A stretch of DNA of 58,933 nt from Paractinoplanes toevensis (GCF_018332695.1 NZ_BOQN01000099.1:1-58933), one strand, 5' to 3'; numbered from the stretch's first letter, positions 7,442 to 16,282 are shown. The notes: generated by a model from the sequence alone, not told the origin. Translations and numbers: made by a program.

Positions 7442-9469
7442 ATGCAGTCCGCGATTCCCCGTCGCGCGGCCCTGGGCGCAGCCCTGCTCGCCGCAACCGC
7501 CCTGGTCGCGCCACCGGCGCAGGGTGCCTTCGCCGCCACTACCGCGGTAAACGTCAGCGTCAACGCCCGCGCCGGACTGGCCACCGTCCCGGCCACCGCG
7601 CTCGGTGTCAACGACGCCATCTGGGACACCACCCTCGGCACCGACGCCGTTGCCGACCTGCTCGGCAGCGCCGGCGTCAAGATGATCCGCTACCCCGGCG
7701 GCTCCTACGCCGACATCTACCACTGGGAGACGCACACCGCGCCCGGCGGTTACGTCGCACCGAACACCGACTTCGACACGTTCATGGCGTCGGCCCGCCG
7801 CACCGGCGCCCAGCCGATGATCATCGCGAACTACGGCACCGGCTCGGCCGAAGAGGCCGCCGGATGGGTCCGGTACGCCAACGTCACCAAGGGCTACCAG
7901 GCCAAATACTGGACGATCGGCAACGAGAACTACGGCAACGGCCGCTACGGCTCGGCCTGGGAAGCCGACGACCACACCGACCTGAGCCCCACCCAGTACG
8001 CGAACGAGGTGGTCGCCTACGCCGACGCGATGAAGGCGGTCGACCCGACGATCAAGGTGGGCGCCGTGCTCACCACGCCGGCGAACTGGCCGGACGGGAT
8101 CGTCGCCGCGGGCGACAGCGCCACCTGGAACCAGACCGTGCTGTCGATCGCCGGCCCGCACATCGACTTCGCCGACGTGCACTGGTACCCCGGCGGCGGC
8201 AGCGCGGCCGAGGCGATCGGCAAGACCCAGTACCTCGACGACACGATCTACGCGCTACGGCAGCAGATCAACAAGTACGGCGGCGCCGGCGCGGCGAAGA
8301 TCGGGATCAGCCTGACCGAGCTGAACGTCGGAGTTGGCCAGAACACCCAGCCCGGCGCGATCTTCCTGGCCGACGCGTACGCGAGCCTCATCGCGAACGG
8401 CGTCTTCACCGTCCAGTGGTGGAACGTCCACAACGGCATCGGCACCCCGTCCACGGTTGCCGGGCAGCCCGACTACAACGACTTCGGCCTGCTCTCCAGC
8501 GGCACCTGCACCGCCGACAACTCGGTCTGCGAGCCGCCGCTGAACACGCCGTTCGCGCCCTACCACGCGCTGAAGCTGCTGTCGTCGTTCCTGCACCCGG
8601 GCGACCAGATGATCCGAGCCGGCACCGACAACGCCCTGGTCACCGCGCACGCGTCGCGCCGGCCGAACGGCGACCTCGCGGTCCTGATGATCAACAAGGA
8701 TCCCGATGCGGCGCACGACGTAGCGGTCAGCTACGCCGGCTACACCCCGTCCGCGGCGGCCCCCACGGTGCTCACCTACGGCAACGGCGACACCGCCGCA
8801 CACGCGGGCAGCGCCACCACGCTCCCGGCGTACTCGCTGACGTTGTTGACCTTGAAGCCGGCCGCCGCCATCACCGCGCCGCAGGCACCGGCCCAGCTGA
8901 CCGCCTCGGCCATCACCGACCGCACCGCCACGATCAGCTGGACCGGCGTGGCCAAGGCCGGCAAGTACGAGATCTACCGGGCCAACGGCGCGGTCAGTGA
9001 GCAGCTGGGCGAGACCGGCGCAACCTCGTTCACGGTCCGCAACCTGCAGCCCGGCACCCGCTACACGGTGAACGTGCTGGCCCGCGACAACGCCGGCAAC
9101 CAGTCCTGGTCCTCGGCCCCGCTGACCTTCACCACCGGCGCGCCCGCCACCAGCACGTGCACGGTGAAGTTCGCCGACGTCAACGACTGGGGCAACGGCT
9201 ACGTGGGCCAGGTCGACATCACCAACACCGGCGCGGTCCCGCTGAACGGCTGGACCCTGAACTACACCTGGCCGACCGGCTGGCAGACGGTGAGCAGCGG
9301 CTGGTCCGCCACCTGGACCCAGACCGGCACAGACGTACGGGTGACCAGCGACGCCACCCTGGCCGCCAACGGCGGTACGGCGTCGGCCGGTTTCGTCGGT
9401 TCCTACAGCGGCCCGAACATCCTGCCCACCGCCTTCACCCTGAACGGCACGGTCTGCTCGATCGCCTGA
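7442..9469 (+). CDS. Secreted glycosidase (arabinofuranosidase-like) with FN3 and CBM2
   Basis: A 675-residue extracellular enzyme. After a signal peptide (about 1-33) comes a TIM-barrel-like catalytic domain (about 35-475) with a beta-sandwich end. Likely acid/base E162 lies in IGNENYG and likely nucleophile E293 in LTELNVG, the pattern of GH51/clan-A enzymes, so alpha-L-arabinofuranosidase is the best guess. A fibronectin type III linker (about 480-563) and a C-terminal CBM2 cellulose-binding module (573-675, with Cys at both ends and surface Trp) follow. ATG 7442 was chosen because it begins the signal peptide. The LacI-type box just upstream implies induction by plant oligosaccharides. 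Confidence 0.85.
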   Translation: MQSAIPRRAALGAALLAATALVAPPAQGAFAATTAVNVSVNARAGLATVPATALGVNDAIWDTTLGTDAVADLLGSAGVKMIRYPGGSYADIYHWETHTAPGGYVAPNTDFDTFMASARRTGAQPMIIANYGTGSAEEAAGWVRYANVTKGYQAKYWTIGNENYGNGRYGSAWEADDHTDLSPTQYANEVVAYADAMKAVDPTIKVGAVLTTPANWPDGIVAAGDSATWNQTVLSIAGPHIDFADVHWYPGGGSAAEAIGKTQYLDDTIYALRQQINKYGGAGAAKIGISLTELNVGVGQNTQPGAIFLADAYASLIANGVFTVQWWNVHNGIGTPSTVAGQPDYNDFGLLSSGTCTADNSVCEPPLNTPFAPYHALKLLSSFLHPGDQMIRAGTDNALVTAHASRRPNGDLAVLMINKDPDAAHDVAVSYAGYTPSAAAPTVLTYGNGDTAAHAGSATTLPAYSLTLLTLKPAAAITAPQAPAQLTASAITDRTATISWTGVAKAGKYEIYRANGAVSEQLGETGATSFTVRNLQPGTRYTVNVLARDNAGNQSWSSAPLTFTTGAPATSTCTVKFADVNDWGNGYVGQVDITNTGAVPLNGWTLNYTWPTGWQTVSSGWSATWTQTGTDVRVTSDATLAANGGTASAGFVGSYSGPNILPTAFTLNGTVCSIA

Positions 9470-9474
9470 TCATC

Positions 9475-9509
9475 GGCGGTAACCCGGGCAACGCGCCCGG
9501 GTTACCGCC
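9475..9509 (+). terminator. Terminator after the glycosidase
   Basis: A perfect 15-bp stem (GGCGGTAACCCGGGC and its complement) with a 5-nt loop starts 6 bp after the stop codon. No T-run follows, as is common in high-GC actinobacteria. Confidence 0.85.
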
Positions 9510-9528
9510 ACCCGCTACCGTCCGCCCG

Positions 9529-10140
9529 ATGAGGCTGCTCGAGTACCTGCTGATCTTCTTCGGACTCGTCGGTCTCTACATCGCCGTCCATGTGCCCGGC
9601 GGCCCGATCCCGGTGCTGCTGCTGGCGGCCATCGCGGTGGTCGTCTACCTGCGCCGGACTCGCACACCTCTGGTTCGAGCCGGCGCGCTGCGGGCGGCCC
9701 TGCCCGGCGTGCTCGCCCTGTGGGCGGCAGTTTCGGCCCTCGCGGTGGCCACGGTCGCGCTGTTCGACCGCGACCACCTGTTCGACCTGCCCCGGCGGGA
9801 GCCGCTGCTGTGGCTCGCGATCGTGATCTTCTACCCGCTCGTCTCGGTGTATCCGCAGGAGCTGCTGTTCCGGGCGTTCCTGCTGCACCGGTACGCGCCG
9901 GCCTTCGGGACCGGCCTCGGCGCCGCCGCGGCGAGCGCGGCGGCGTTCGGCTTCGCCCACCTGCTCTTCGGAAACGTCCTCGCGGTGGTCGCCACGATCG
10001 CCGGCGGCTGGCTGTTCGCCCGTCGTTACCAGCGCACCGGCTCGCTGCTCGTGGTGTCGGTCGAGCACGCCCTCTACGGCATCACCATCTTCACGGCCGG
10101 GCTGGGGCAGTACTTCTATCACGGCGCGGGGCCCCTCTGA
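9529..10140 (+). CDS. CPBP-family intramembrane protease
   Basis: A 203-residue membrane protein with about six hydrophobic segments, belonging to the CPBP/Abi (type II CAAX protease-like) family. Motif 1 reads QELLFR where the family consensus is EExxxR, so the first Glu is Gln. Motif 2 is FGFAHLLFGN and motif 3 is SVEHALYG; these His residues would bind the metal. ATG 9529 was chosen because the open frame upstream is an overlap with the previous gene and its terminator. It stands alone between the glycosidase terminator and a long gene-poor stretch. In bacteria such proteins act in membrane protein processing or bacteriocin immunity; the role here is unknown. Confidence 0.85.
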   Translation: MRLLEYLLIFFGLVGLYIAVHVPGGPIPVLLLAAIAVVVYLRRTRTPLVRAGALRAALPGVLALWAAVSALAVATVALFDRDHLFDLPRREPLLWLAIVIFYPLVSVYPQELLFRAFLLHRYAPAFGTGLGAAAASAAAFGFAHLLFGNVLAVVATIAGGWLFARRYQRTGSLLVVSVEHALYGITIFTAGLGQYFYHGAGPL

Positions 10141-11056
10141 GGCGCGCCGAGTCGGGCCACGGACTGCCGGGCCGAGCAATCTCCAACGAAGACCGTCCCG
10201 GGCCGCACCAACTACGCTCCGTCATCGACTGGAGCGGCACCAACACGCACACGTCGACAATGCGTCGCGCCGGTTCCGGCGGCCATTAGATTTCGTTACC
10301 GCCCTCCGCTAAGTGTAATGATCGTTTATTGGCGTGCGCCCTGCCGGCCGCGAGAAAATATGTGCATGCGGCAGCTGGAGTTCTTTAGCAGGTCTGAGGT
10401 TGCCGCTATGCGCGATCCCACGAGAGCGCGTAACTATTCGCCGGGGAAAGCGGAGTTTCGTCGTGACCATGAGCGGCGCCGACGGTGGGGCTCAAGCGGC
10501 GCTACGGGTGGAAGACGTGCCGGTCGAGCGGCTGTTCGCGCACCTGCGGGGAGCTTGGTCTGCATGACCCTGTCGAGAGTGTTCCGCCGCTGATCTGGCC
10601 GGAGGGCGCCACGTGCGGGCAACCGCCCGATCCAACCCCGCCGACGCTCGACGATCTCGACGAGGCCTGCATGCAGGGCTTTTCTGCAGATCAGGCAGTT
10701 GACACTCACACCGCGCGGGCGGAGTTGCAAGCACAACGACGCCACCGCATGGTCCGTCCTCGACGGTCACCCGGAGGCGCCGGCGACCTGCAACCGGCGC
10801 CGACCGCCTCTGGCCCGGTGCCCCCGCGCCGCCGGCGCCATCCGGCATGGCACCGCCAACCGGCTGGGCCTGGGGCCGCGCCGCCGAGCGCGAATAGTGT
10901 GCACAGTTTTCTGAGGAATGGGGAATCAACCAGAAGAATCACCGTGAGAATACATGGCCCACCGCTGCGAAAAACCGGGCACTGATCCCGGACGACGTTA
11001 TTGAAGCCATGCGCTGCCTGAATTGGGGCCGGCAGAGGTTGCCAGATCCGGGAAAC
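10141..11056. other. Gene-poor intergenic stretch of about 0.9 kb
   Basis: Apart from the small degenerate reading frame at 10366-10593, I find no convincing gene. The overlapping open frames have Arg/Pro-rich translations with no signal peptide or motif. The start of the stretch (about 10290-10420) is AT-richer and may hold a promoter. Confidence 0.5.
10366..10593 (+). pseudogene. Possible frameshifted small hypothetical gene
   Basis: From ATG 10366 the frame encodes a protein-like start (MRQLEFFSRSEVAAMRD, then RNYSPGKAEFRRDHERRRRW). Around base 10485 it becomes an unlikely Ser/Gly/Ala string. A neighbouring frame continues plausibly as GLKRRYGWK, as if one G were missing from the GGGG run. 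The N-terminus resembles small hypothetical proteins I recall from actinomycetes, but no function is known. It could instead be a short intact protein; this call is tentative. Confidence 0.3.
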
Positions 11057-11092
11057 GACGCCGGCCGGAGCAGAGCAACTCCGGCCGGCGTC
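11057..11092 (-). terminator. Terminator of the pectinase operon
   Basis: A perfect 14-bp stem (GACGCCGGCCGGAG and its complement) with an 8-nt loop lies 21 bp beyond the pectate lyase stop on the minus strand. Confidence 0.85.
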
Positions 11093-11112
11093 TCCCCTCA
11101 TCCCGAATGTGG

Positions 11113-12549
11113 CTACATGGTGATGCTCGCCTGCGGGCCCGAGTACGCCTTGACGATCGACGGCACGTCGGCTGCCGCGTCGAGGGTGTACGAGTAGAAG
11201 CTGCTCGGCGTGAACGCGGAACCGCCGGTCACCTGGGCGCCCGTGCAGTTCACGGCGATGCTGCCGCTCTGCTTCAGCTGGCCCTTGGTGGTGTCGTCGA
11301 TGTTCCACGGGTTCTTGACGTTGTCGAAGTAGCTGTTCTCCAGAACCATCTTGGTGCTGCCCCGCGACAGGTTGCCGTACGAGGTGATGTTCTGCAGGTA
11401 GTTGTTGTAGAGGTGCGCGTACAGCAGGTTGTCCGCGCTGGGGTTGCGCTGGTTGGTGTTGTAGAACCAGTTGTGGTGGATGGTCTCGCGGGCGGTGACG
11501 TTGTCGGTCCAGCCGATGCCGAGCGTCTTGTTGTGGTTGCCCAGCTGGTTCCACGAGATGGTCACGTTGGACGTGTCCTTGCGGCTGTCGATGTAGCCGT
11601 CGTTGATGTTCGTGAACGTGTTGTGGTCGATCCACACGTGGTCGGCGGTGTCCATCTGGATGCCGTCGTAGTCGAAGTCCTTGTCGTCCGGGTCGTCCGA
11701 CGCGACGGCGGTGTCGCCGATGGTCAGGTTTCGGATGATGACGTTCTTGACGCCGGCGGCGAGAAAGAAGCCACCGTTCTTGATCCGCCCGGTGGTGCCC
11801 ACCCCGACGATGGTCTTGTTGCTGGTCACCCGGACCTCGTAACCGAAGGTCGGCACCGTGATCGTTCCGCTGACCCGGATGACGTACGCCGCGCTGGCCG
11901 TCGCGTACTTCAGGAAGTCGGCGTAGGTCGTGACGGTGACCGTCGTGCCGCCCGCACCACCGGTGGTTCCGGCGGCGAAGCCGTCGGCCGTGTTGGAGAA
12001 GGTGCGCCCGCCGGTGGACACGGAGTTGAAGGCCCACTGCTTGTTCGAGTTGGCCGAGCAGGTTTCCTGGATGATCGCCGCGCCGGAGGCGGTGGACGCG
12101 TCCTGGTCGGACAGGCACAGGCCGCTGTTCACGTTGATGATCTGGAACGTGTTCGTGCCGCTCGCGGTCAGCGTGAACAGCTGGTTGGTCTGCGACCCGA
12201 CGCAGGTGTACTGCTGCACCTGGACACCCGAGGTCTTGGACGCCGCCGGGACGTCGACGCACTTCCCGCTGTTGACGTTGACCAGCTGGTACTGCGAGCT
12301 CGACACGGCGTTGAGCTTGAACTGCTGCCAGGCCGCGCCGGCCGTGCAACCCCACTGCTGGAGCAGCGCACTGTTGTCCTTGGACCCGGCGGCGACGTCG
12401 ATGCACTTGCCGCTCTTGGTGACCGCGAGCTGGTAGGTGCCGCCGGCCGCGGGCAGGGTGGCCGCCTCGGACGGCATCATCGAGATCCCGACCAGCAGGG
12501 TCGGCACGGCGACGGTGGCGACCGCGCCGAAAATCAGTTTCTTCCTCAT
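11113..12549 (-). CDS. Secreted pectate lyase (PL1) with ricin-type lectin domain
   Basis: A 478-residue extracellular enzyme that would cleave polygalacturonate by beta-elimination. A signal peptide (about 1-30, ending SEAA) precedes a ricin B / CBM13 lectin with three QxW-type repeats (about 32-165). The catalytic parallel beta-helix (about 175-478) shows PL1 landmarks: DGIQMDTADHVWIDHNTF (calcium-binding Asp residues), RKDTSNVTISWN, and LGIGWTDN with conserved His and Arg nearby. Its ATG overlaps the stop of the upstream pectin methylesterase as ATGA, so the two are translationally coupled. Esterase and lyase act in sequence: demethylation exposes galacturonate for the lyase. Confidence 0.92.
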   Translation of the reverse strand: MRKKLIFGAVATVAVPTLLVGISMMPSEAATLPAAGGTYQLAVTKSGKCIDVAAGSKDNSALLQQWGCTAGAAWQQFKLNAVSSSQYQLVNVNSGKCVDVPAASKTSGVQVQQYTCVGSQTNQLFTLTASGTNTFQIINVNSGLCLSDQDASTASGAAIIQETCSANSNKQWAFNSVSTGGRTFSNTADGFAAGTTGGAGGTTVTVTTYADFLKYATASAAYVIRVSGTITVPTFGYEVRVTSNKTIVGVGTTGRIKNGGFFLAAGVKNVIIRNLTIGDTAVASDDPDDKDFDYDGIQMDTADHVWIDHNTFTNINDGYIDSRKDTSNVTISWNQLGNHNKTLGIGWTDNVTARETIHHNWFYNTNQRNPSADNLLYAHLYNNYLQNITSYGNLSRGSTKMVLENSYFDNVKNPWNIDDTTKGQLKQSGSIAVNCTGAQVTGGSAFTPSSFYSYTLDAAADVPSIVKAYSGPQASITM

Positions 12550-13967
12550 AGCGGGTTCCATCCATCCGTGCCGGCGAGATATTTCTGCGGGGTGTAGTTG
12601 GCGGCCGTCGAGTCGGACATCTGCGGCCGGTTGCTGTTGGTGGTCGCGCCCGAGCCGGTGTTCTTGTATTCGTAGAAGCGGGCGTTCTTCCACGAGTTGC
12701 TGGACATGTCGATCCAGGGCTGCGCGGTGGCGAGCGCGGCACTCAGCGACGACTCCCGGTAGAGCACCTGCGCGTCGGCTCCCCACGGGCGGCCCAGCTG
12801 CGTCTTTCCGCCGGCGGCGCCGGTGATGGTGCATTTGTAGAAGAGGAAGCCGTAGGTAACACCGGCATCGGTCTTCGCGGCGGTGATCGGTCCGCCGGTC
12901 GAGCGCTTCTCGTAGATCGAGGAGGTGTTGAAGACCGCGGTGCCGCCGCCGAAGATGAAGTCGACGGTGCCCTCGACGTAGGAGTTCGTGTAGTAGGAGC
13001 GACCCGCGTTGACCAGCAGGGTGTCCTGGGCGCCGAGGAAGCGCACGTTGTTGAAGACCGACCGGTCGGCGTTGACGTTGGCCGCTACCGCCTGGCTGCC
13101 CTCGCCGTAATCGTTGGACATGGTCAGGTTGGTGGCGGCGAAGTCCTTGCCGTTGACGAAGACCGTGGCGCTGCCGGACGTGCCGTAACCGCCGGCCGAG
13201 CTGTGGTTGTTCACGATCACCGTCTGGGACGCGGATGAACCGAGACCCTGCAGCGTCACGTACGGCTTGTTGGCGGGGATGGTGACGATCTCGCGGTAGG
13301 TGCCGGCCTTGATGGTGATGGTCCGGCGGGTGGTGTTGTTCGCCGGGACGGCGTCGATCGCGGCCTGGACCGTCTTGTACTGCCCGGTGCCGTCGGCCGC
13401 GACGACCGCGCCGGTGGTCGAGCCGCCGGAGACGCTGGTGAACGCCCACTGCTTGTTCGAGTTGGAGGTGCAGGTCTCTTGGATGATCGCGGCCCCGGAC
13501 GCGGTGGAAGCGCCCTGGTCGGACAGGCAGAGCCCGCTGTTCACGTTGATGATCTGGAACGTGTTGGTGCCGTTGGCGGCGAGCGTGAACAGCTGGTTGG
13601 TCTGGCTGCTGACGCAACCCCACTGCTGCACCTGCACACCGGAGGTCTTCGACGCGGCCGGGATGTCGATGCACTTGCCGCTGTTCACGTTGACCAGCTG
13701 ATACTGCGTGCTGGTCACGGCGGTGAGCTTGAACTGCTGCCAGGCCGCGCCGTCGGTGCAACCCCACTGCTGCAGCAGTGCGCCGTTGTCCTTGGACCCG
13801 GCCGCGACGTCGATGCACTTACCGCTCTTGGTGACCGCGAGCTGGTAGGTGCCGCCCGCGGCCGGGAGGGTCGCCGCCGAGGACGGCAGGGCGGCGTAGA
13901 CGATGGCGGCCGTGGGGATGCTGATCGCCAGCGCGGCCACCAAGAACCTTCGTTTTACTCCGGACAA
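12546..13967 (-). CDS. Secreted pectin methylesterase (CE8) with ricin-type lectin domain
   Basis: A 473-residue secreted pectinesterase removing methyl groups from homogalacturonan. A signal peptide (1 to about 31) and a lectin domain (about 33-167), nearly the same as that of the downstream lyase, precede the CE8 beta-helix. Catalytic motifs are FLGAQDTL, YVEGTVDFIFG (two catalytic Asp) and LGRPWG (Arg). The start is a TTG at 13967, about 9 nt after GAGAGGA; no ATG or GTG fits in the signal-peptide region. It is the first gene of the pectinase pair. The LacI-type box at 14006-14019 lies 38 bp upstream, in promoter position. Confidence 0.92.
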   Translation of the reverse strand: MSGVKRRFLVAALAISIPTAAIVYAALPSSAATLPAAGGTYQLAVTKSGKCIDVAAGSKDNGALLQQWGCTDGAAWQQFKLTAVTSTQYQLVNVNSGKCIDIPAASKTSGVQVQQWGCVSSQTNQLFTLAANGTNTFQIINVNSGLCLSDQGASTASGAAIIQETCTSNSNKQWAFTSVSGGSTTGAVVAADGTGQYKTVQAAIDAVPANNTTRRTITIKAGTYREIVTIPANKPYVTLQGLGSSASQTVIVNNHSSAGGYGTSGSATVFVNGKDFAATNLTMSNDYGEGSQAVAANVNADRSVFNNVRFLGAQDTLLVNAGRSYYTNSYVEGTVDFIFGGGTAVFNTSSIYEKRSTGGPITAAKTDAGVTYGFLFYKCTITGAAGGKTQLGRPWGADAQVLYRESSLSAALATAQPWIDMSSNSWKNARFYEYKNTGSGATTNSNRPQMSDSTAANYTPQKYLAGTDGWNPL

Positions 13968-14005
13968 CTTTCCCGATCCTCTCGCCCGTTCGGTGACGCT
14001 GGGTA

Positions 14006-14019
14006 TGGGAGCGCTCCCA
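14006..14019. promoter_or_regulatory. LacI-family operator (CebR-type box) of the pectinase operon
   Basis: The same perfect palindrome TGGGAGCGCTCCCA as at 7396-7409 sits 38 bp upstream of the pectin methylesterase start. It could also influence the divergent sigma-factor gene, whose start is about 240 bp away. Confidence 0.8.
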
Positions 14020-14084
14020 ATCTGTCACCCTGAGTGATTCCGCCCGGGGGAAGGCGGCACCCCGGTAGATGCATGGGCGAAGCG

Positions 14085-14121
14085 GCGACAACAAAAACCG
14101 CGAGGATTTCTTTGTTGTCGC
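14085..14121. promoter_or_regulatory. Perfect 11-bp inverted repeat upstream of the sigma-factor fusion
   Basis: GCGACAACAAA (14085-14095) is matched by TTTGTTGTCGC (14111-14121) with 15 bases between. A further half-site GTTGTCGC occurs at about 14159-14166. It lies between the two divergent genes and may be an operator or a leader hairpin of the sigma-factor gene. Confidence 0.45.
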
Positions 14122-14255
14122 TTGCCGGAGCGGCGTGTAACGATGGCGCCCGGCTTCCGTTGTCGCAGTTCATGCCACTCCCCAGCGTTGCCTCTAGCGA
14201 CATCTGTCGATGTCGTGGCTCGTCTCAACCGCGAACCAGATGAGGAAGGGCGCCC

Positions 14256-16268
14256 GTGACTCAGAGTCAGATCGCTCCCGAGATCTCCCGGCTCGTGCGG
14301 GATGCGCAGGACGGCAGTTCCGGCGCCCTCGACGAACTCATCGCGCTCCACATGCCGCTCATCTACAACATCATCGGGCGAGCGCTGGCCGGTCACCCGG
14401 ACGTCGACGACGTCGTGCAGGAGACCATGTTGCGGGCCGTCCGCGGCCTGTCCGGACTGCGCGACCCGGACCGGTTCCGGTCCTGGCTGGTGGCCATCGC
14501 CTACCGGCAGATCCAGCTCTACCTGCGCTCCCGCAAGGCGACCCGGATGCGGCGGGTGGCCGAGCCGGTCGAGGTGGCCGACCCGCGCGGCGACTTCGCC
14601 GACCGCACCGCGACCGAGATTGTCGTCGCCGACCAGCGCCGGGAACTGGCCGAGGCGGCCCGATGGCTCGACGACGGTGACCGGCGGCTGCTCGGGCTGT
14701 GGTGGCAGGAGGCCAGCGGCGAGCTGACCCGCACCGAGCTGGCCGAGGCGATCGAGGTGCCGCCGAAGCACGCGGCCGTCCGGGTGCAGCGGATGAAGGC
14801 GCAGCTCGACGCGGCCCGCGGGGTGGTTCGGGCGCTGCGGGCCCGGCCGCGCTGCCCGGAACTGAGCGATCAGCTGCGCCGGTGGAACGGGGCGGCCGAT
14901 CCGCTGTGGCGCAAGCGGTTCGCCCGGCACATCCGCGAGTGTCCGATGTGTGCGCCGCGCCGGGAAGGCCTGGTCGCCCCGGAGGAGTTGCTGCTCGGTA
15001 TGGGTGCGCTGCCGGTGCCGGTGGGCCTGGTGGCCGGCCTGAAATCCGCGGCGCTGTCCTCGAAGGTCTCGCTGCTCAAGTCACTCACGGTGGCGGCGAC
15101 CACGACCGTCGCGGTGGGCGGCGGTCTCGCGTACGCGGTCTATCACGAGACGCTGCCACCCGGCGGCGACACGGTGACCGTGACCCCGACGCTGACCCGG
15201 TCGGCCGCGCCGGGCACCGCCCGGCGCGTGCAGACGAACCCGCCGGCGCCGACCGCGACCACCCCCATCGCCGTGGTGCCGGTGGCCGACATCGTGGTCG
15301 CGCCCGACGGCTCCGACTCCGGCAACGGCAGCGTCAAGCGGCCGTACGCCACCGTGGCCAAGGCCGTGTCGATGGTGAAGCCGGGACAGACCATCGCGCT
15401 GCGCGGTGGAACCTACCGGCTGAGCGCCGAGCTCTCGATCGAGACCAGCGGCACCGCGGCCAAGCGGATCGTGCTCACCAACTACGCGAACGAGAAGCCG
15501 GTCATCGACGCGTCCGGAGTGCCGGCCAACCGGTGGGCGATCACCCAGTCGGCGGCGTTCTGGACCGTGCAGGGGCTCGAGGTGACCGGGGCGCGCAGTC
15601 ATACGTACGTCTGCCGGGGCTGTCACGACGTGGTCTTCCGGCGGCTGTCGATGCACGGCAACGCGGCCTCCGGCCTGCTGCTGCGCGATCCGGGAACGAC
15701 GAACAACCAGGTGCTGGACAGCGACTTCTTCGACAACGGCGGCGGGCTGGGGATTCAGTTCGGGTCGGGGACGGGGAATCTGGTTCGGGGCAATCGGGCG
15801 TACGCAAACGGGTCATCCGGTTTTGATCTTGGTGGGTTCACCGATCCGGTTTCGCTCGAGTACAACTGGGCCTATCGCAATGAGGCGAACGGGTTCGCGT
15901 TGGCCGGCAGTGACGTGGCCGCCGGCCACCAATTGCGGCACAACGCGGCGTGGGACAACGCCGGGCCCGGGTTCACCGACGATGGGGGAACCGGGGCATT
16001 GCAACTGAGTAATAACACCGCCTGGCGCAACGGTGGCAGCGGCTTCGCGTTCCCGAACGCGCCGGCCCTGCTGCGGTCCAACGCGGCCGCCGGCAACCCG
16101 GTCACGCCGGCCGCGAACGCCCAGCTCAGCCGCAACAACTGGGCGGAGACCTTCCGCTCGACCGACCCGGCGACGGCCGAGGGCGCCCGCCAGCCGGACG
16201 GCAAATTGCCGCGCACCGACTTCCTGGCGACCGGCGACGGCGTAGGCGCATCGATGGGCGGCTATTGA
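14256..16268 (+). CDS. ECF sigma factor fused to zinc anti-sigma-like motif, TM segment and extracellular beta-helix
   Basis: A 670-residue protein. Residues 1 to about 190 are an ECF sigma factor: region 2 (DVDDVVQETMLRAVRGL, RFRSWLVAIAYRQI) and region 4 (LTRTELAEAIEVPPKHAAVRV). Next comes an HxxxCxxC motif (H225, C229, C232), the signature of zinc anti-sigma domains. One membrane segment follows (about 272-295), then a Thr/Pro linker and a C-terminal right-handed beta-helix (about 345-670) resembling pectate-lyase-type domains. The start is GTG 14256 after GGAAGGG. With the sigma part inside, the helix would be outside, a design for sensing a polysaccharide. It diverges from the pectinase operon. 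The sensing role is inference. Confidence 0.85.
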   Translation: MTQSQIAPEISRLVRDAQDGSSGALDELIALHMPLIYNIIGRALAGHPDVDDVVQETMLRAVRGLSGLRDPDRFRSWLVAIAYRQIQLYLRSRKATRMRRVAEPVEVADPRGDFADRTATEIVVADQRRELAEAARWLDDGDRRLLGLWWQEASGELTRTELAEAIEVPPKHAAVRVQRMKAQLDAARGVVRALRARPRCPELSDQLRRWNGAADPLWRKRFARHIRECPMCAPRREGLVAPEELLLGMGALPVPVGLVAGLKSAALSSKVSLLKSLTVAATTTVAVGGGLAYAVYHETLPPGGDTVTVTPTLTRSAAPGTARRVQTNPPAPTATTPIAVVPVADIVVAPDGSDSGNGSVKRPYATVAKAVSMVKPGQTIALRGGTYRLSAELSIETSGTAAKRIVLTNYANEKPVIDASGVPANRWAITQSAAFWTVQGLEVTGARSHTYVCRGCHDVVFRRLSMHGNAASGLLLRDPGTTNNQVLDSDFFDNGGGLGIQFGSGTGNLVRGNRAYANGSSGFDLGGFTDPVSLEYNWAYRNEANGFALAGSDVAAGHQLRHNAAWDNAGPGFTDDGGTGALQLSNNTAWRNGGSGFAFPNAPALLRSNAAAGNPVTPAANAQLSRNNWAETFRSTDPATAEGARQPDGKLPRTDFLATGDGVGASMGGY

Positions 16269-16282
16269 TTCACAGGTGATTC

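Noticed and set aside
14256..16268. Two separate genes (sigma factor and pectate lyase) wrongly joined
   Set aside because: The frame is continuous, with a membrane segment and linker between the parts and no ribosome site or stop at the junction.
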